A stretch of DNA of 45,348 bases from Microbacterium hydrocarbonoxydans (GTDB lineage: Bacteria; Actinomycetota; Actinomycetes; Actinomycetales; Microbacteriaceae). The DNA is taken from positions 1-45,348 of the forward strand of contig NZ_JAMBOY010000008.1 in NCBI RefSeq assembly GCF_023715885.1, read 5' to 3'. Below are positions 1-7,943 of this stretch, piece after piece (the stretch's first letter is position 1; each line of letters starts with the position of its first letter). The notes under the pieces were generated by a model. The model was not told where the DNA came from. It did no database searches and worked only from the letters and a program-made list of their open reading frames with translations. Position numbers and translations under genes: made by a program.

Positions 1-33
1 CACGGCTTTGATCAGGATCTCGTACTTGGCCAC
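1..33 (-). CDS. Start of an IS-type transposase, cut by the window edge
   Basis: Reading leftwards from a GTG at 33 gives VAKYEILIKAV, eleven codons open to the window edge. This resembles the opening of IS481-like transposases of actinobacteria, which begin with a short strand and helix ahead of a helix-turn-helix. The tandem motif copies directly upstream (35-118) fit the terminal region of such an element. With only 11 residues the family is an inference from context; the DNA to the left would decide it. Confidence 0.35.
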   Translation of the reverse strand, partial: MAKYEILIKAV

Positions 34-34
34 C

Positions 35-118
35 GTTCACGATGTCCTGAGACATCCCCGCGACACCAGATGAACTGTTCACGATGTCCCGAGACACCCG
101 TTCACGATGTCCTGAAAC
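35..118. repeat. Three tandem GTTCACGATGTCC motifs at an IS end
   Basis: The motif GTTCACGATGTCCtGAgACA occurs at 35-54, 77-96 and 100-118, with one or two substitutions between copies. Inside each copy GATGTC and GACA(T) face each other around CTGA or CCGA, so each is a short imperfect palindrome. They lie directly upstream of the truncated transposase start at 33. This is the usual arrangement of transposase-binding sites at an IS end. It is not a CRISPR: the copies are short, irregularly spaced and have no unique spacers. Confidence 0.55.
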
Positions 119-134
119 CAGACACCCTCGTCTC

Positions 135-175
135 CGCAGAGAATCCCTCGCTTCGGCGGGGGATTTCTGCGTTTT
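135..175 (+). terminator. Strong UUCG-loop terminator
   Basis: AATCCCTCGC (142-151) pairs with GCGGGGGATT (156-165) around a TTCG tetraloop with one G-T wobble. The stem extends through CGCAGA/TCTGCG with a single bulged G at 141. TTTT follows at 172-175. It would stop plus-strand transcription leaving the IS at the left edge. Confidence 0.7.
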
Positions 176-199
176 CGGGCTGTGAAATCCCCGGCCCCG

Positions 200-240
200 A
201 AAACAGCGATCCCCCTCACGGTTCGGGCCGTGAGGGGGAT
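200..240 (-). terminator. 13-bp perfect hairpin, minus-strand terminator
   Basis: ATCCCCCTCACGG (209-221) and CCGTGAGGGGGAT (228-240) form a perfect 13-bp stem around TTCGGG. Read on the minus strand it is followed by CGCTGTTTT, ending at 200, so it most likely ends the transcript of the ATPase gene (stop at 507). Between 241 and 506 I see no gene or other clear signal. Confidence 0.65.
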
Positions 241-506
241 GCGGTATCTCGCTGTGTATGGGGGGCGAGCGGACGCTGTCCTGACATGGGATCCCCATCC
301 CGCGTCGCCGATCCCCAGAACGGCCGGAAGCATTCGCTCCGTCGTTGGAGACGTTTCACCTTCCCATGCATCCGCATGGGGTTGCGCAATCTTTGTTCGC
401 ATCCACCAATCGAACGTCTAGCCGCGGCACTACTTGTGTCTAACCTCTACTAGCCAAAGGTCTAGGGTGCGGCTGTACTATCGACCAGCAGCCGCGACCT
501 CCGCGC

Positions 507-1739
507 TCAGCTCCGCGGCCAGTCGCTGGTCAGGTACGCCTCGACGGCGCGATGCCGAAACGTGTACGGCTTGCCCCGGTCGATGATCCCGCGCACGGTG
601 TCCAAGCGCTGCGCCGTCGGCCCGACCTCGGTCACCTTCGAGAAACCCATCGCCTCTGCGATGCGCGTAGCTGTGCGCTCGCTCGTGGGAAGGCCGGCCA
701 TCGCCTGCAGGAGCTGTCGCTCGCGCGGGGGAAGTCGCTCGAGTATTCGCTCGACATGCGCGGTGGCCTCGCGCTGTGCGCCGCGCCACCCCTGTCGGAC
801 CTGCGCCGCCGTGATGGTGGAAGAAGTGCCGGCGTACCATGCCTGCTCCCCGGCGAGTTGGAACAGGAACGGCTCACCGCGGCAGAGGTCGACGATCGCG
901 GCGGCGGCGCCGGGCTCCATCCGCACTCGGCCCGCACTGCCCCCCGCATCGGCGACCTGCCATCCATCGAGCACGAACTCCTGCAGTGCTTCCGCGAGAT
1001 CCTCGTCGTCGATCGCGGAGAGGGTGGTCGTCTTGAAGCGACGCGCGAAGGTCGCGCCCTTGCGTGCACCTGCCATGTCTTCGAAGTCGGGGAGACCCGT
1101 CAGGTAGACCGCGATCGGCAGCGAGCGACTGACTCGAGCACCGCCCGGCACCTCGACCTCGATCTCGTGGGACAAGGCGTCGCCGAGAGCGATGAGCAAC
1201 TGGGAGAGCGCCTTCTCGTCGGTGATGTTCTGCACCTCGTCGATATGGATGAGTGCCACCACCCGTCCGTTCGCGACTGCCGCGGTCCCGACTTCCACAA
1301 GCAGTTCCGTCAACGCCGCGTACGGCTCGCGGCCGTCCGCCCCACGGAGGGTGAGCGAGATGCCGGAGACCGCGACGGCCTGCACGCGGGCGATCGCGTC
1401 GTTGATCCGCTTCTCCCGGGCGGAGGGGAGTCCGGCAGCGTTCGCGAGACCGAGCACCGCCTCGGCGACGAGCTTGAGCGGGTCGGCACCCGCCGGGATG
1501 CGGAGCTGCGGGGTGGCCCAGTCGCCGGCGCGAGCGGAATCTTGGGCGATGCGTCGCACGAGGCTCGACTTGCCCAGCCCGGGTTCACCGAGAATCGTCC
1601 GGCCGCGTTCCGGGAGTCCTGCTAGTCGGCGAGGCCGCACGACGTCGCGCCAGTCACTCAGCTGCTCGGTGCGGCCGGCCCAGACCTCCGGAATCGTGTC
1701 GGAGCCGGGACTGAAGGGATTGTCGAGAGCAGTGCGCAC
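507..1739 (-). CDS. AAA/ORC-like ATPase with C-terminal winged-helix-like end
   Basis: About 410 aa from a GTG at 1739. Walker A is GEPGLGKSS (residues about 51-59) and Walker B is ALIHIDEVQ (about 162-170), both of the AAA/Cdc6-like P-loop class. After the ATPase core the last ~80 residues, with RIAEAMGFSKVTEV and FRHRAVEAYL, read like a winged-helix module, as in ORC/STAND-type ATPases. An upstream in-frame GTG at 1832 would add 31 residues, but that part spans the twin palindromes at 1743-1783, so I place the start at 1739. The gene stands alone. Its role is unknown: it could be a regulator or part of a mobile or defence unit, and I see no partner effector. Confidence 0.7.
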   Translation of the reverse strand: MRTALDNPFSPGSDTIPEVWAGRTEQLSDWRDVVRPRRLAGLPERGRTILGEPGLGKSSLVRRIAQDSARAGDWATPQLRIPAGADPLKLVAEAVLGLANAAGLPSAREKRINDAIARVQAVAVSGISLTLRGADGREPYAALTELLVEVGTAAVANGRVVALIHIDEVQNITDEKALSQLLIALGDALSHEIEVEVPGGARVSRSLPIAVYLTGLPDFEDMAGARKGATFARRFKTTTLSAIDDEDLAEALQEFVLDGWQVADAGGSAGRVRMEPGAAAAIVDLCRGEPFLFQLAGEQAWYAGTSSTITAAQVRQGWRGAQREATAHVERILERLPPRERQLLQAMAGLPTSERTATRIAEAMGFSKVTEVGPTAQRLDTVRGIIDRGKPYTFRHRAVEAYLTSDWPRS

Positions 1740-1742
1740 GGC

Positions 1743-1783
1743 GATAACATTATCAGCGATCGACCACCTTGATAAGGTTATCA
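1743..1783. promoter_or_regulatory. Twin palindromic operator-like sites before the ATPase
   Basis: TGATAAGGTTATCA at 1770-1783 has perfect TGATAA/TTATCA arms around GG. GATAACATTATC at 1743-1754 repeats the GATAA/TTATC arms around CA. The centres are 28 bp apart, near three helical turns, and the inner site ends four bases from the GTG start. Two matched dyads on one helix face suggest cooperative repressor binding over the promoter of a leaderless or very short-leader transcript. Confidence 0.55.
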
Positions 1784-1906
1784 GGCCGGGTGCCCAGAAC
1801 CTCTCACGCAGATGGTCGCACAGGCACCTCAAGTGGCACCTCTTGCGGGAATTCGCGCGGAATCGCGGCAGGAGATGTCAACTCGACGGCGAGACCGAGA
1901 GCATGC

Positions 1907-4735
1907 TCAGCGGGTGATCTCCTCGAGCACCTCGATCACGTGGCGGTACGGTTTCCCGGTGGCCCGGCTCATGCCGAGCTCGCACGTGCGGTTGGCGGAG
2001 ACGTACGCGTCGAACCCGCCCGCGCGCTCGGCCTCCGCGACCTCCGCGGATTCGACGGCGGTGGCGCTCGCGGTGAGCTCGGGGTGCAGCATCCCCCGGT
2101 CGCCGGCGAACGCGCAGCATCCCCATCCCTCCGGGATGAAGACGTCGTCGGCGACGGCGTTCGCGATCGCCGCGAGGTCGCCGTTCGCTCCCAGTGCCGT
2201 CGTGGAGCACGTCGGATGCACCGCGATGCGCGGCAGCTTCTGCGTGACCGCGAGCTTCGGCAGCAGCTCTCGAGCGACGTAGGTCGTGGCGTCCTCGATC
2301 ACGATCCCCGCGTACTCCGGATGCTCCTCCGCGCGCTTCGTCAGCATCACGCGCAGGCCCTCGGTGCAGGATGCCGCGTCGCACACGACCGGGATCTCAC
2401 CGCTGCGACTCGCCTCCCACAGGGCGGCCAGAACGCGGTCGACCATTCGCTCGTACCCCGCCAGGTGTCCCTTCGACTTCCACGGGGTGCCGCAGCAGAG
2501 TCCGCCCGCATCGGCGGGGATCGCGACCGACACCCCAACGCGGTCGAGCAGCGTGCGGACGGCGTCACGGGAGCCGATGCCGTGGTCCTCCGGACCGAAC
2601 ATGGTGCCGACGCAGGCGCCGAACAGCACGACCTGCGCGTCGGTGGGGCGCTGCTCCTTCGGCGCCGCCGATCCGCCGCGGGGCAGCGCCGCATCGTAGA
2701 GCGGCACGACGTCGTCGCCGAGGATGCCGCGGCCGATCGCCGTCACGCCGCGCACCAGGGGTGCAGGCAGGGCGTCGGCGACGGTCAGCGCGACGCCGCC
2801 CAGGCGGGTCACAGCGCCCCATCCCTTGGCCGCGGCATCCCACGCGGCGTTCTCGATCTTCGAGGCCTCCTCGGCGCGAAGCCTGCGCACGAGGTCGCCG
2901 GTGTTGATGTCGACGGGACAGGCGACGGCGCACATGCCGTCGACCGCGCACGTCTGCACGCCGTCGTAGTCGTAGTCGGCGTGCAGATCATCGAGGAGCG
3001 CCGTGTCGCCCTGCTCTTCGGCCCACGCCATGTCGCGCCTCAGAACGATGCGCTGACGTGGCGTGAGCGTGATGTCCTTGCTGGGGCAGGTGGGCTCGCA
3101 GTACCCGCACTCGACGCAGCGATCGACCTCCTCCTCCACCCGCGGCACGCGCTTGAGGTCGTGGAGATAGGACTCCGGATCGTCGGACAGCACGACGCCC
3201 GGATTCAGGATGCCGTCGGGATCGAGCAGGTGCTTGATCTCCCACATCATGTCGGTGAGGACGTCGCCGTACTGGCGCCGAACGAACGGCGCCATGATCC
3301 GTCCGGTGCCGTGCTCGGCCTTGAGGGAGCCGCCCTGCGCGAGCACGAGGTCGACGAGGTCCGCGGTGAAGCGGCGGTACCGGGCCAGGCTGTCCGGGTC
3401 GTCGAAGCGCTCGTTGAGGAGGAAGTGCACGTTGCCGTCCTTCGCGTGCCCGAAGATGACCGACTCCTCGTACCCGTGCTCGGCGAACAGCTCGATGAGC
3501 CGCTGGCAGGTGACGAGCAGCCGGTCGACCGGCACGACGATGTCTTCGAGCAACGCTGTCGTGCCCGACGGACGTGCTCCCGCGACCGCGGTGTAGAGGC
3601 CCTTGCGCACGTGCCACAGCGAGGCGCGCTCGGCCGCGTCGGTGGTGAGGCGCGCGGGCGTCGCGAGGGGCAGCTCGGCGAACGCGGCGAGCGCGGCGGT
3701 CGTCGCCATCGCCAGCTCGTCGGCGTCGGCGGCGTGCGTCTCGACGAGCAGCGCCGCCTGGTCGCGGACGTCGATGTCGGCAATCGCCGCGGGCACGTCG
3801 CTCAGCCCCTGCGCGACACGCAGGGACGCGGCATCCAGCAGCTCCACGGTCGCGAGGCCCTGGGCGACGAGCCCGGGCAGCGCGGCCATCGCGTCGGCGA
3901 GCGTGGTGAAGACGAGCAGCCCCGTCGCGATGCAGGGCAGCACCGGCACGGTGCGGAATCGTGCCTCTGCGACGAAAGCGAGAGTCCCCTCGGAGCCGAT
4001 CACGAGGTGCTCGAGGATCTTTACGGGGTCGTCGAAGTCGAGGAGGGAGTTGAGTCCGTACCCCATCGTGTTCTTCATCGAGAACTGCTGCTGCACCATC
4101 GCGACGTGCGCGGGCGAGGCGCGAAGGCGGTCGCGGAGGTCGAGCAGGCCCGCGACGATGGCCGGCTCGCGCTCGCGCAGCACGTCGAGCGCGTCGGCCG
4201 CGCCCGTGTCGAGTACGGTCCCGCTCGGCAGGACCAGCAGCAACGAGTCGATCGTGCGGTACGAGTTCTCGGTGATGCCGCACGCCATGCCGCTGGAGTT
4301 GTTGGCGACGACGCCTCCGATCGTGCAGGCGATCTCGCTCGCCGGGTCCGGTCCGAGCTTGCGACGGTGGCGCGCGAGTCGGGTGTTGACCTGGCGGACG
4401 GTGGCGCCCGGCTCGACACGGACCAGCTCGCCGTCCTCCTCGACGGCGATGCCGCGGAAGGCGCTGCGGGTGTCGACGAGGATGTCGCCCGACACGCCCT
4501 GCCCCGAGAGGCTCGTGCCGCCCGATCGGAAGGTCATGGTGCGGCCGGCCTGCCGGACGGCGGCGAAGGCGCGCGCGACGCCGGCGGCATCGGTCGGCGA
4601 CAGTACGGCGTCTGGGATCAGCAGGTAGTGGGAGGCGTCATGTGCGCGGGCGAAGCGGTCGATGGAGCGAACCGACACGGACGTCTCCGGCCCGAGGGTC
4701 TCGTCGGACAGCGGGTGCGCGAGCGTGGTGGGCAT
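1907..4735 (-). CDS. FAD/Fe-S D-lactate-type dehydrogenase (GlcD-GlpC fusion)
   Basis: 942 aa from the ATG at 4735, which has GAAGGAG five bases upstream; the in-frame extension to 4765 runs through the operator and is not coding. The N-terminal half is an FAD-binding type 4 (PCMH) domain with the FRSGGTSLSGQGVSG loop near residue 70. Next comes a ferredoxin-like region with CVECGYCEPTCP near 540 and CAVDGMCAVACP near 595, then two CCG-type motifs (LCCGTPWKSKG near 742 and GCCAFAGDRG near 872). Such fusions oxidise D-lactate or a related 2-hydroxyacid at the membrane and pass electrons to quinone or cytochrome. The divergent GntR gene and the LldR-type operator between them support lactate. 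Glycolate or D-2-hydroxyglutarate are alternatives. Confidence 0.85.
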   Translation of the reverse strand: MPTTLAHPLSDETLGPETSVSVRSIDRFARAHDASHYLLIPDAVLSPTDAAGVARAFAAVRQAGRTMTFRSGGTSLSGQGVSGDILVDTRSAFRGIAVEEDGELVRVEPGATVRQVNTRLARHRRKLGPDPASEIACTIGGVVANNSSGMACGITENSYRTIDSLLLVLPSGTVLDTGAADALDVLREREPAIVAGLLDLRDRLRASPAHVAMVQQQFSMKNTMGYGLNSLLDFDDPVKILEHLVIGSEGTLAFVAEARFRTVPVLPCIATGLLVFTTLADAMAALPGLVAQGLATVELLDAASLRVAQGLSDVPAAIADIDVRDQAALLVETHAADADELAMATTAALAAFAELPLATPARLTTDAAERASLWHVRKGLYTAVAGARPSGTTALLEDIVVPVDRLLVTCQRLIELFAEHGYEESVIFGHAKDGNVHFLLNERFDDPDSLARYRRFTADLVDLVLAQGGSLKAEHGTGRIMAPFVRRQYGDVLTDMMWEIKHLLDPDGILNPGVVLSDDPESYLHDLKRVPRVEEEVDRCVECGYCEPTCPSKDITLTPRQRIVLRRDMAWAEEQGDTALLDDLHADYDYDGVQTCAVDGMCAVACPVDINTGDLVRRLRAEEASKIENAAWDAAAKGWGAVTRLGGVALTVADALPAPLVRGVTAIGRGILGDDVVPLYDAALPRGGSAAPKEQRPTDAQVVLFGACVGTMFGPEDHGIGSRDAVRTLLDRVGVSVAIPADAGGLCCGTPWKSKGHLAGYERMVDRVLAALWEASRSGEIPVVCDAASCTEGLRVMLTKRAEEHPEYAGIVIEDATTYVARELLPKLAVTQKLPRIAVHPTCSTTALGANGDLAAIANAVADDVFIPEGWGCCAFAGDRGMLHPELTASATAVESAEVAEAERAGGFDAYVSANRTCELGMSRATGKPYRHVIEVLEEITR

Positions 4736-4754
4736 GGGGCTCCTTCGCCAGAGA

Positions 4755-4765
4755 TTGTCAGACAA
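4755..4765. promoter_or_regulatory. LldR/GntR-type operator TTGTCAGACAA
   Basis: TTGTCAGACAA is a perfect 11-bp dyad and matches TNGTNNNACNA, the form described for LldR of Corynebacterium glutamicum. It sits 20 bp before the dehydrogenase start (4735) and 38 bp before the GntR start (4803), placed to control both. For the GntR gene a TACGCT -10-like box at 4791-4796 lies six bases before the ATG, which suggests a leaderless mRNA. Confidence 0.7.
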
Positions 4766-4802
4766 GAATACTGAGAAGCCTACCGTCCTCTACGCTGGTG
4801 CC

Positions 4803-5474
4803 ATGACCTCCGAACCCGCCGACCGCCTGGGCGTCGTCGGCGTCGTGGATGCCGTCACCCACCGCCTACGCGACCAGATCCTTCGTGGCGAGATCGGTGC
4901 CGACACCGCGCTCACCGAGGCGAAGGTCTCGGCGACGTTCGGCGTGGCGCGGCCGAGCGCGAAGGCCGCGATCGAGCAGCTCGTGGCTTCCGGCCTTCTG
5001 GTGCGCACCGCGCACCGGAGCGCGCGTGTGGTCGCGATCGCCCCGGAGATGGTCCGCGACGTGTACCGCACCCGGACGCGGCTCGAGAGCGCCGCACTGC
5101 GCGAGCTCGCGCAGACGCGCACGGTGCCGGATGCCGCGCGAGCGGCCAACGCGGAGCTGCTCGCCATGCCCGCCTCCGCCGACACGGCGACGGTCGACCC
5201 CGACCTCCGCTTTCACACGGCCCTCATCGATGCGGTCGGCAGCGAGCGCACCTCGCGCATGTACCGCAGCGTGCTCGATGAGGTGCGACTCTGCATGACG
5301 CAGGTGCAGGGCAGACGACTGCTGGAGGCCGCGGCGATCGCGCGGCAGCACGAGGCGATCCTCGATGCGGTCGCGGCCGGCGACGCCGACCGGGCCGCGG
5401 CGCTGCTCGGCGACCACCTCGTCGCCGCGGAGGAGCGTCTCGTCGAGGCGCTGGTCGATTCCACGACGCGGTGA
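4803..5474 (+). CDS. GntR/FCD-family regulator, LldR-like
   Basis: 223 aa. The N-terminal winged helix covers roughly residues 15-80 (VTHRLRDQILRGEIGADTAL, then FGVARPSAKAAIEQL and LLVRTAHRSARV). The remainder is an all-helical FCD ligand domain with DPDLRFHTALIDAVG and a late RQHEAILDAVAAGD, carrying the Asp and His residues that bind metal and carboxylate in this family. It is divergent from the FAD/Fe-S dehydrogenase and shares an LldR-type operator with it, so it probably derepresses that gene when lactate or a similar hydroxyacid is present. The start at 4803 is chosen because it begins the domain and follows a -10-like box; longer in-frame versions run through the operator. Confidence 0.85.
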   Translation: MTSEPADRLGVVGVVDAVTHRLRDQILRGEIGADTALTEAKVSATFGVARPSAKAAIEQLVASGLLVRTAHRSARVVAIAPEMVRDVYRTRTRLESAALRELAQTRTVPDAARAANAELLAMPASADTATVDPDLRFHTALIDAVGSERTSRMYRSVLDEVRLCMTQVQGRRLLEAAAIARQHEAILDAVAAGDADRAAALLGDHLVAAEERLVEALVDSTTR

Positions 5475-5579
5475 ACTGCGCGTCGAGGGTTACGGCCTCG
5501 TCGAGCATCGGCACCTGATCGACTACCCGTCGAGACCGACGAAGACCCGCTGCCGATGTATGCCGGTGCGAGTCCGACT

Positions 5580-5596
5580 ATGTTCGAAGCGAACAT
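5580..5596. promoter_or_regulatory. GlpR/DeoR-type palindrome ATGTTCG-AAG-CGAACAT
   Basis: Perfect 7-bp arms around AAG. The half-site ATGTTCG matches that of E. coli GlpR, a DeoR-family repressor, though there the spacer is four bases. It lies about 90 bp before the permease start, and the second gene of that operon is a DeoR/GlpR regulator, so autoregulated control of 5684-11378 is likely. A possible -35/-10 pair, TTGTGT (5602) and TAAGGT (5626), lies just downstream. Confidence 0.65.
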
Positions 5597-5683
5597 CTAT
5601 TTTGTGTATATAGACAGACAGTGTGTAAGGTTTTCGTCATCACCCGCTTGCCCCCACAGCCAGGCAGTTCGAAGGAGAACCCG

Positions 5684-7129
5684 ATGTCCGACCTCCACGC
5701 CGACGCGCCAGCGCGTGCGGCATCGCCCCTGACCTCCACGTTGCGAACCGGATCGATCGGTCTCGGCGGAACCCTCATGCAGTCGATCGCGCAGATCTCG
5801 CCCACGCTCGGCATCTTCTACACGATCGCCTTCACCACCTCGCAGGCCGGCGGCAGCGCACCTCTCACGTATCTCGCCGCATTCGCGCTGTGCCTGATGC
5901 TCGCGATCCCGCTCCGCGGCCTCGCACGGCACCTCCCCTCCGCGGGAGGCTTCTACACCTACGTGTCGAACGGCATCGGACCCCGCGCAGGGTTCATGAC
6001 GGGATGGCTGTACGCGGTCATGGTCACGATCGTCCCCGCAGCACTCGCCTCTTTCACCGGCGCCATCCTGCACGACGCTCTGAGCGCCAAGTACGGCATC
6101 GGCGTGCCGTGGTGGGTCTACGCGGTGGTCATCCTGGCCGTGTGTTTCGCCTGCGCGTATCGCGGCATCGTGATCTCCATCAAGTTCCTGGTCGTCATGA
6201 CGATCTTCGAGATGCTCGTCGGACTCGCGCTCGCCGCGTGGGGCGTCGTGAACCCGGGCCCGGGTGGGGTGAGTTTCGAGGGCTTCAACCCGGCAGGGAT
6301 CGAGAACGGTTCCGGTTTCTTCCTCGCCGTCGTTCTGTCGATCTTCGCTTTCACGGGATTCGAGAGCGCCGCAGCGGTCGGCGAGGAGTCTCGCGACCCG
6401 AAGCGGATCATCCCGAAGGCGATCATCGGCTCGCTCATCCTCATCGGCGTGTTCTACGTCGTGACAGCATGGGGGCTGCAGATCGGCTGGGGAGTGGACG
6501 ACCTGGACGCGCTGGCAGAATCCCCGACGGCCCCGGCCTTCGTTCTCGCCGACCGCGTCTTCGACGGCGGATCCCTCATAGTGCTCATCGCGCTCGTGAA
6601 CTCCGGCCTGGGGGTCTGTATCGCGTGCACGACCAGCGCGACCCGCACGGTATACGGCATGGCCCGGACCGGGGCGCTCCCGACCGTGCTCGCCACCGTT
6701 CAGCCGAAGCACCGCACACCGGTCGTCGCGGTGTACGTGCAGTCGGCGCTCGCGCTCCTCGTCTGCCTCGCGATCGGGATCCCGATCGGTCCGTACAACC
6801 TCTTCAACGTGTTCGGCACCACCGGGACGTTCGTGTACATCCCGATCTTCGTGCTCATGAACATCGCGGCATACCGGTTCTTCCGCACCAAGCGCCCGGA
6901 GGAGTTCAATCCGTGGGCGTACGTGGTGGCACCGATCGTGTCCACGATCGCGCTGGGACTGATCGCCTTCTACAGCCTCAATCCGCTGCCCGCGTTCCCG
7001 ATCTCGCTCGCGCCGTTCATCGCGCTGCTGTACATGGTGATCGGACTCGCGATCCTGTTCGGCCGCAATCTCCGCCCCGGAAAGCGCGCGTGGATGGCAC
7101 AGGCGGGCGAGCTGCCTGATGTTGACTGA
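5684..7129 (+). CDS. APC-superfamily permease (amino acid/polyamine-type)
   Basis: 481 aa from the ATG at 5684, which follows GAAGGAG. The chain is about twelve hydrophobic segments. The first contains MQSIAQISPTLGIFYTIAFT, in place of the glycine-rich helix 1 of APC carriers. GGFYTYVSNGIGPRAGFMTGWLYA (helices 2-3) and AFTGFESAAAVGEE (helix 6, FxGFE signature) are diagnostic of the amino acid/polyamine group. It heads an operon with DeoR, GMC, SIS and ROK genes. In E. coli an APC carrier, FrlA, likewise heads the fructoselysine operon with a SIS deglycase and a kinase, so a sugar-amine conjugate or an amino sugar is a plausible substrate here. A simple amino acid or amine is the alternative. 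Confidence 0.85.
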   Translation: MSDLHADAPARAASPLTSTLRTGSIGLGGTLMQSIAQISPTLGIFYTIAFTTSQAGGSAPLTYLAAFALCLMLAIPLRGLARHLPSAGGFYTYVSNGIGPRAGFMTGWLYAVMVTIVPAALASFTGAILHDALSAKYGIGVPWWVYAVVILAVCFACAYRGIVISIKFLVVMTIFEMLVGLALAAWGVVNPGPGGVSFEGFNPAGIENGSGFFLAVVLSIFAFTGFESAAAVGEESRDPKRIIPKAIIGSLILIGVFYVVTAWGLQIGWGVDDLDALAESPTAPAFVLADRVFDGGSLIVLIALVNSGLGVCIACTTSATRTVYGMARTGALPTVLATVQPKHRTPVVAVYVQSALALLVCLAIGIPIGPYNLFNVFGTTGTFVYIPIFVLMNIAAYRFFRTKRPEEFNPWAYVVAPIVSTIALGLIAFYSLNPLPAFPISLAPFIALLYMVIGLAILFGRNLRPGKRAWMAQAGELPDVD

Positions 7130-7168
7130 TCTCGAGAAGTGTCACCCACCGACCGAGAGGACGACATC

Positions 7169-7927
7169 ATGAACGCGGAGCAACGACAGCAGGAGATACT
7201 CGCGCAGCTCGCCGACCAGGGCGAGGTGAGCGTCGCCGACCTCAGCGCTCGCTTCGAAGTCTCCGAGATGACGGCTCGACGCGACATCATCCAGCTGGCG
7301 GCTGCGGGTCTGCTCGTCCGCACCCACGGCGGTGCGGTGTCCGCCGCGAGCCGCAGCTTCGAGCCGCTGTTCGCCCTGCGGAGCCGCACCAACGCCGACG
7401 CCAAGAGACTCATCGGTCAGGCCGTGGCGCGGGAGATCATCGACGGGCAGACCATCGTCCTCGACGGTGGTTCGACCGGGGTCGCGGTCGCCGAGGCGCT
7501 CGTGGGACGCAACCTCACGGTCTGCGCGCTGAACATCCGGGTCGCCGACATCCTGTCGGCGGATCACGCGACGCGACTGATGATCCCCGGCGGAATGGTG
7601 CGGACGGGCGAGTCCAGCATCGTCGGCTCGGACGCCGAAGCGGCGCTGCGGCGATATCGCTTCGACACCTACGTCATGACGGCGTCGGCGATCGACGTCG
7701 GCGCTGGACTGACCGAATGGAACGTCGAGGACGCCGCGGTCAAGCGTGCGGCGCGGGAGGTCTCCCGCCGCACGGTCGTCGCCGTGGACTCGTCCAAGTT
7801 CGGACGAGAGGCGTTCGCCCGCATCTGCGGCCTGGACGAGGTCGACCTCGTGGTGACCGACGCCTCGGTCGCGAGCACGCACAAGAACGAGATCTCGGCT
7901 GCGGGGGCCGAGCTTCTCATCGCCTGA
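7169..7927 (+). CDS. DeoR/GlpR-family transcriptional regulator
   Basis: 252 aa from the ATG at 7169, eight bases after GAGAGG; a GTG at 7139 would only add residues without family character. Residues 1-55 form the DeoR winged helix (QQEILAQLADQGEVSVADL, then SEMTARRDIIQLAAAGLLVR and HGG). Residues about 75-235 are the DeoRC sugar-phosphate sensor, with VLDGGSTGVAVAEAL and a late VVAVDSSKFGREAF. DeoR proteins usually sense a phosphorylated sugar. The ROK kinase at the end of the same operon could make that inducer. The likely target is the palindrome at 5580-5596. Confidence 0.88.
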   Translation: MNAEQRQQEILAQLADQGEVSVADLSARFEVSEMTARRDIIQLAAAGLLVRTHGGAVSAASRSFEPLFALRSRTNADAKRLIGQAVAREIIDGQTIVLDGGSTGVAVAEALVGRNLTVCALNIRVADILSADHATRLMIPGGMVRTGESSIVGSDAEAALRRYRFDTYVMTASAIDVGAGLTEWNVEDAAVKRAAREVSRRTVVAVDSSKFGREAFARICGLDEVDLVVTDASVASTHKNEISAAGAELLIA

Positions 7928-7943
7928 CCCCGCTGGTGGAACC

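Noticed and set aside
35..118. Possible short CRISPR-like array
   Set aside because: Three short copies with 22- and 3-bp gaps and internal dyads fit transposase-binding sites; there are no uniform spacers and no cas genes.
1769..4774. A 1001-codon open frame on the plus strand
   Set aside because: It is antisense to the FAD/Fe-S dehydrogenase, has low-complexity Arg/Ala/Gly/Asp composition and no family motif. Long antisense frames are usual in GC-rich DNA.
5597..6712. Minus-strand frame opposite the permease
   Set aside because: The sequence is charged and of low complexity; the plus strand has clear transmembrane helices and an APC signature.
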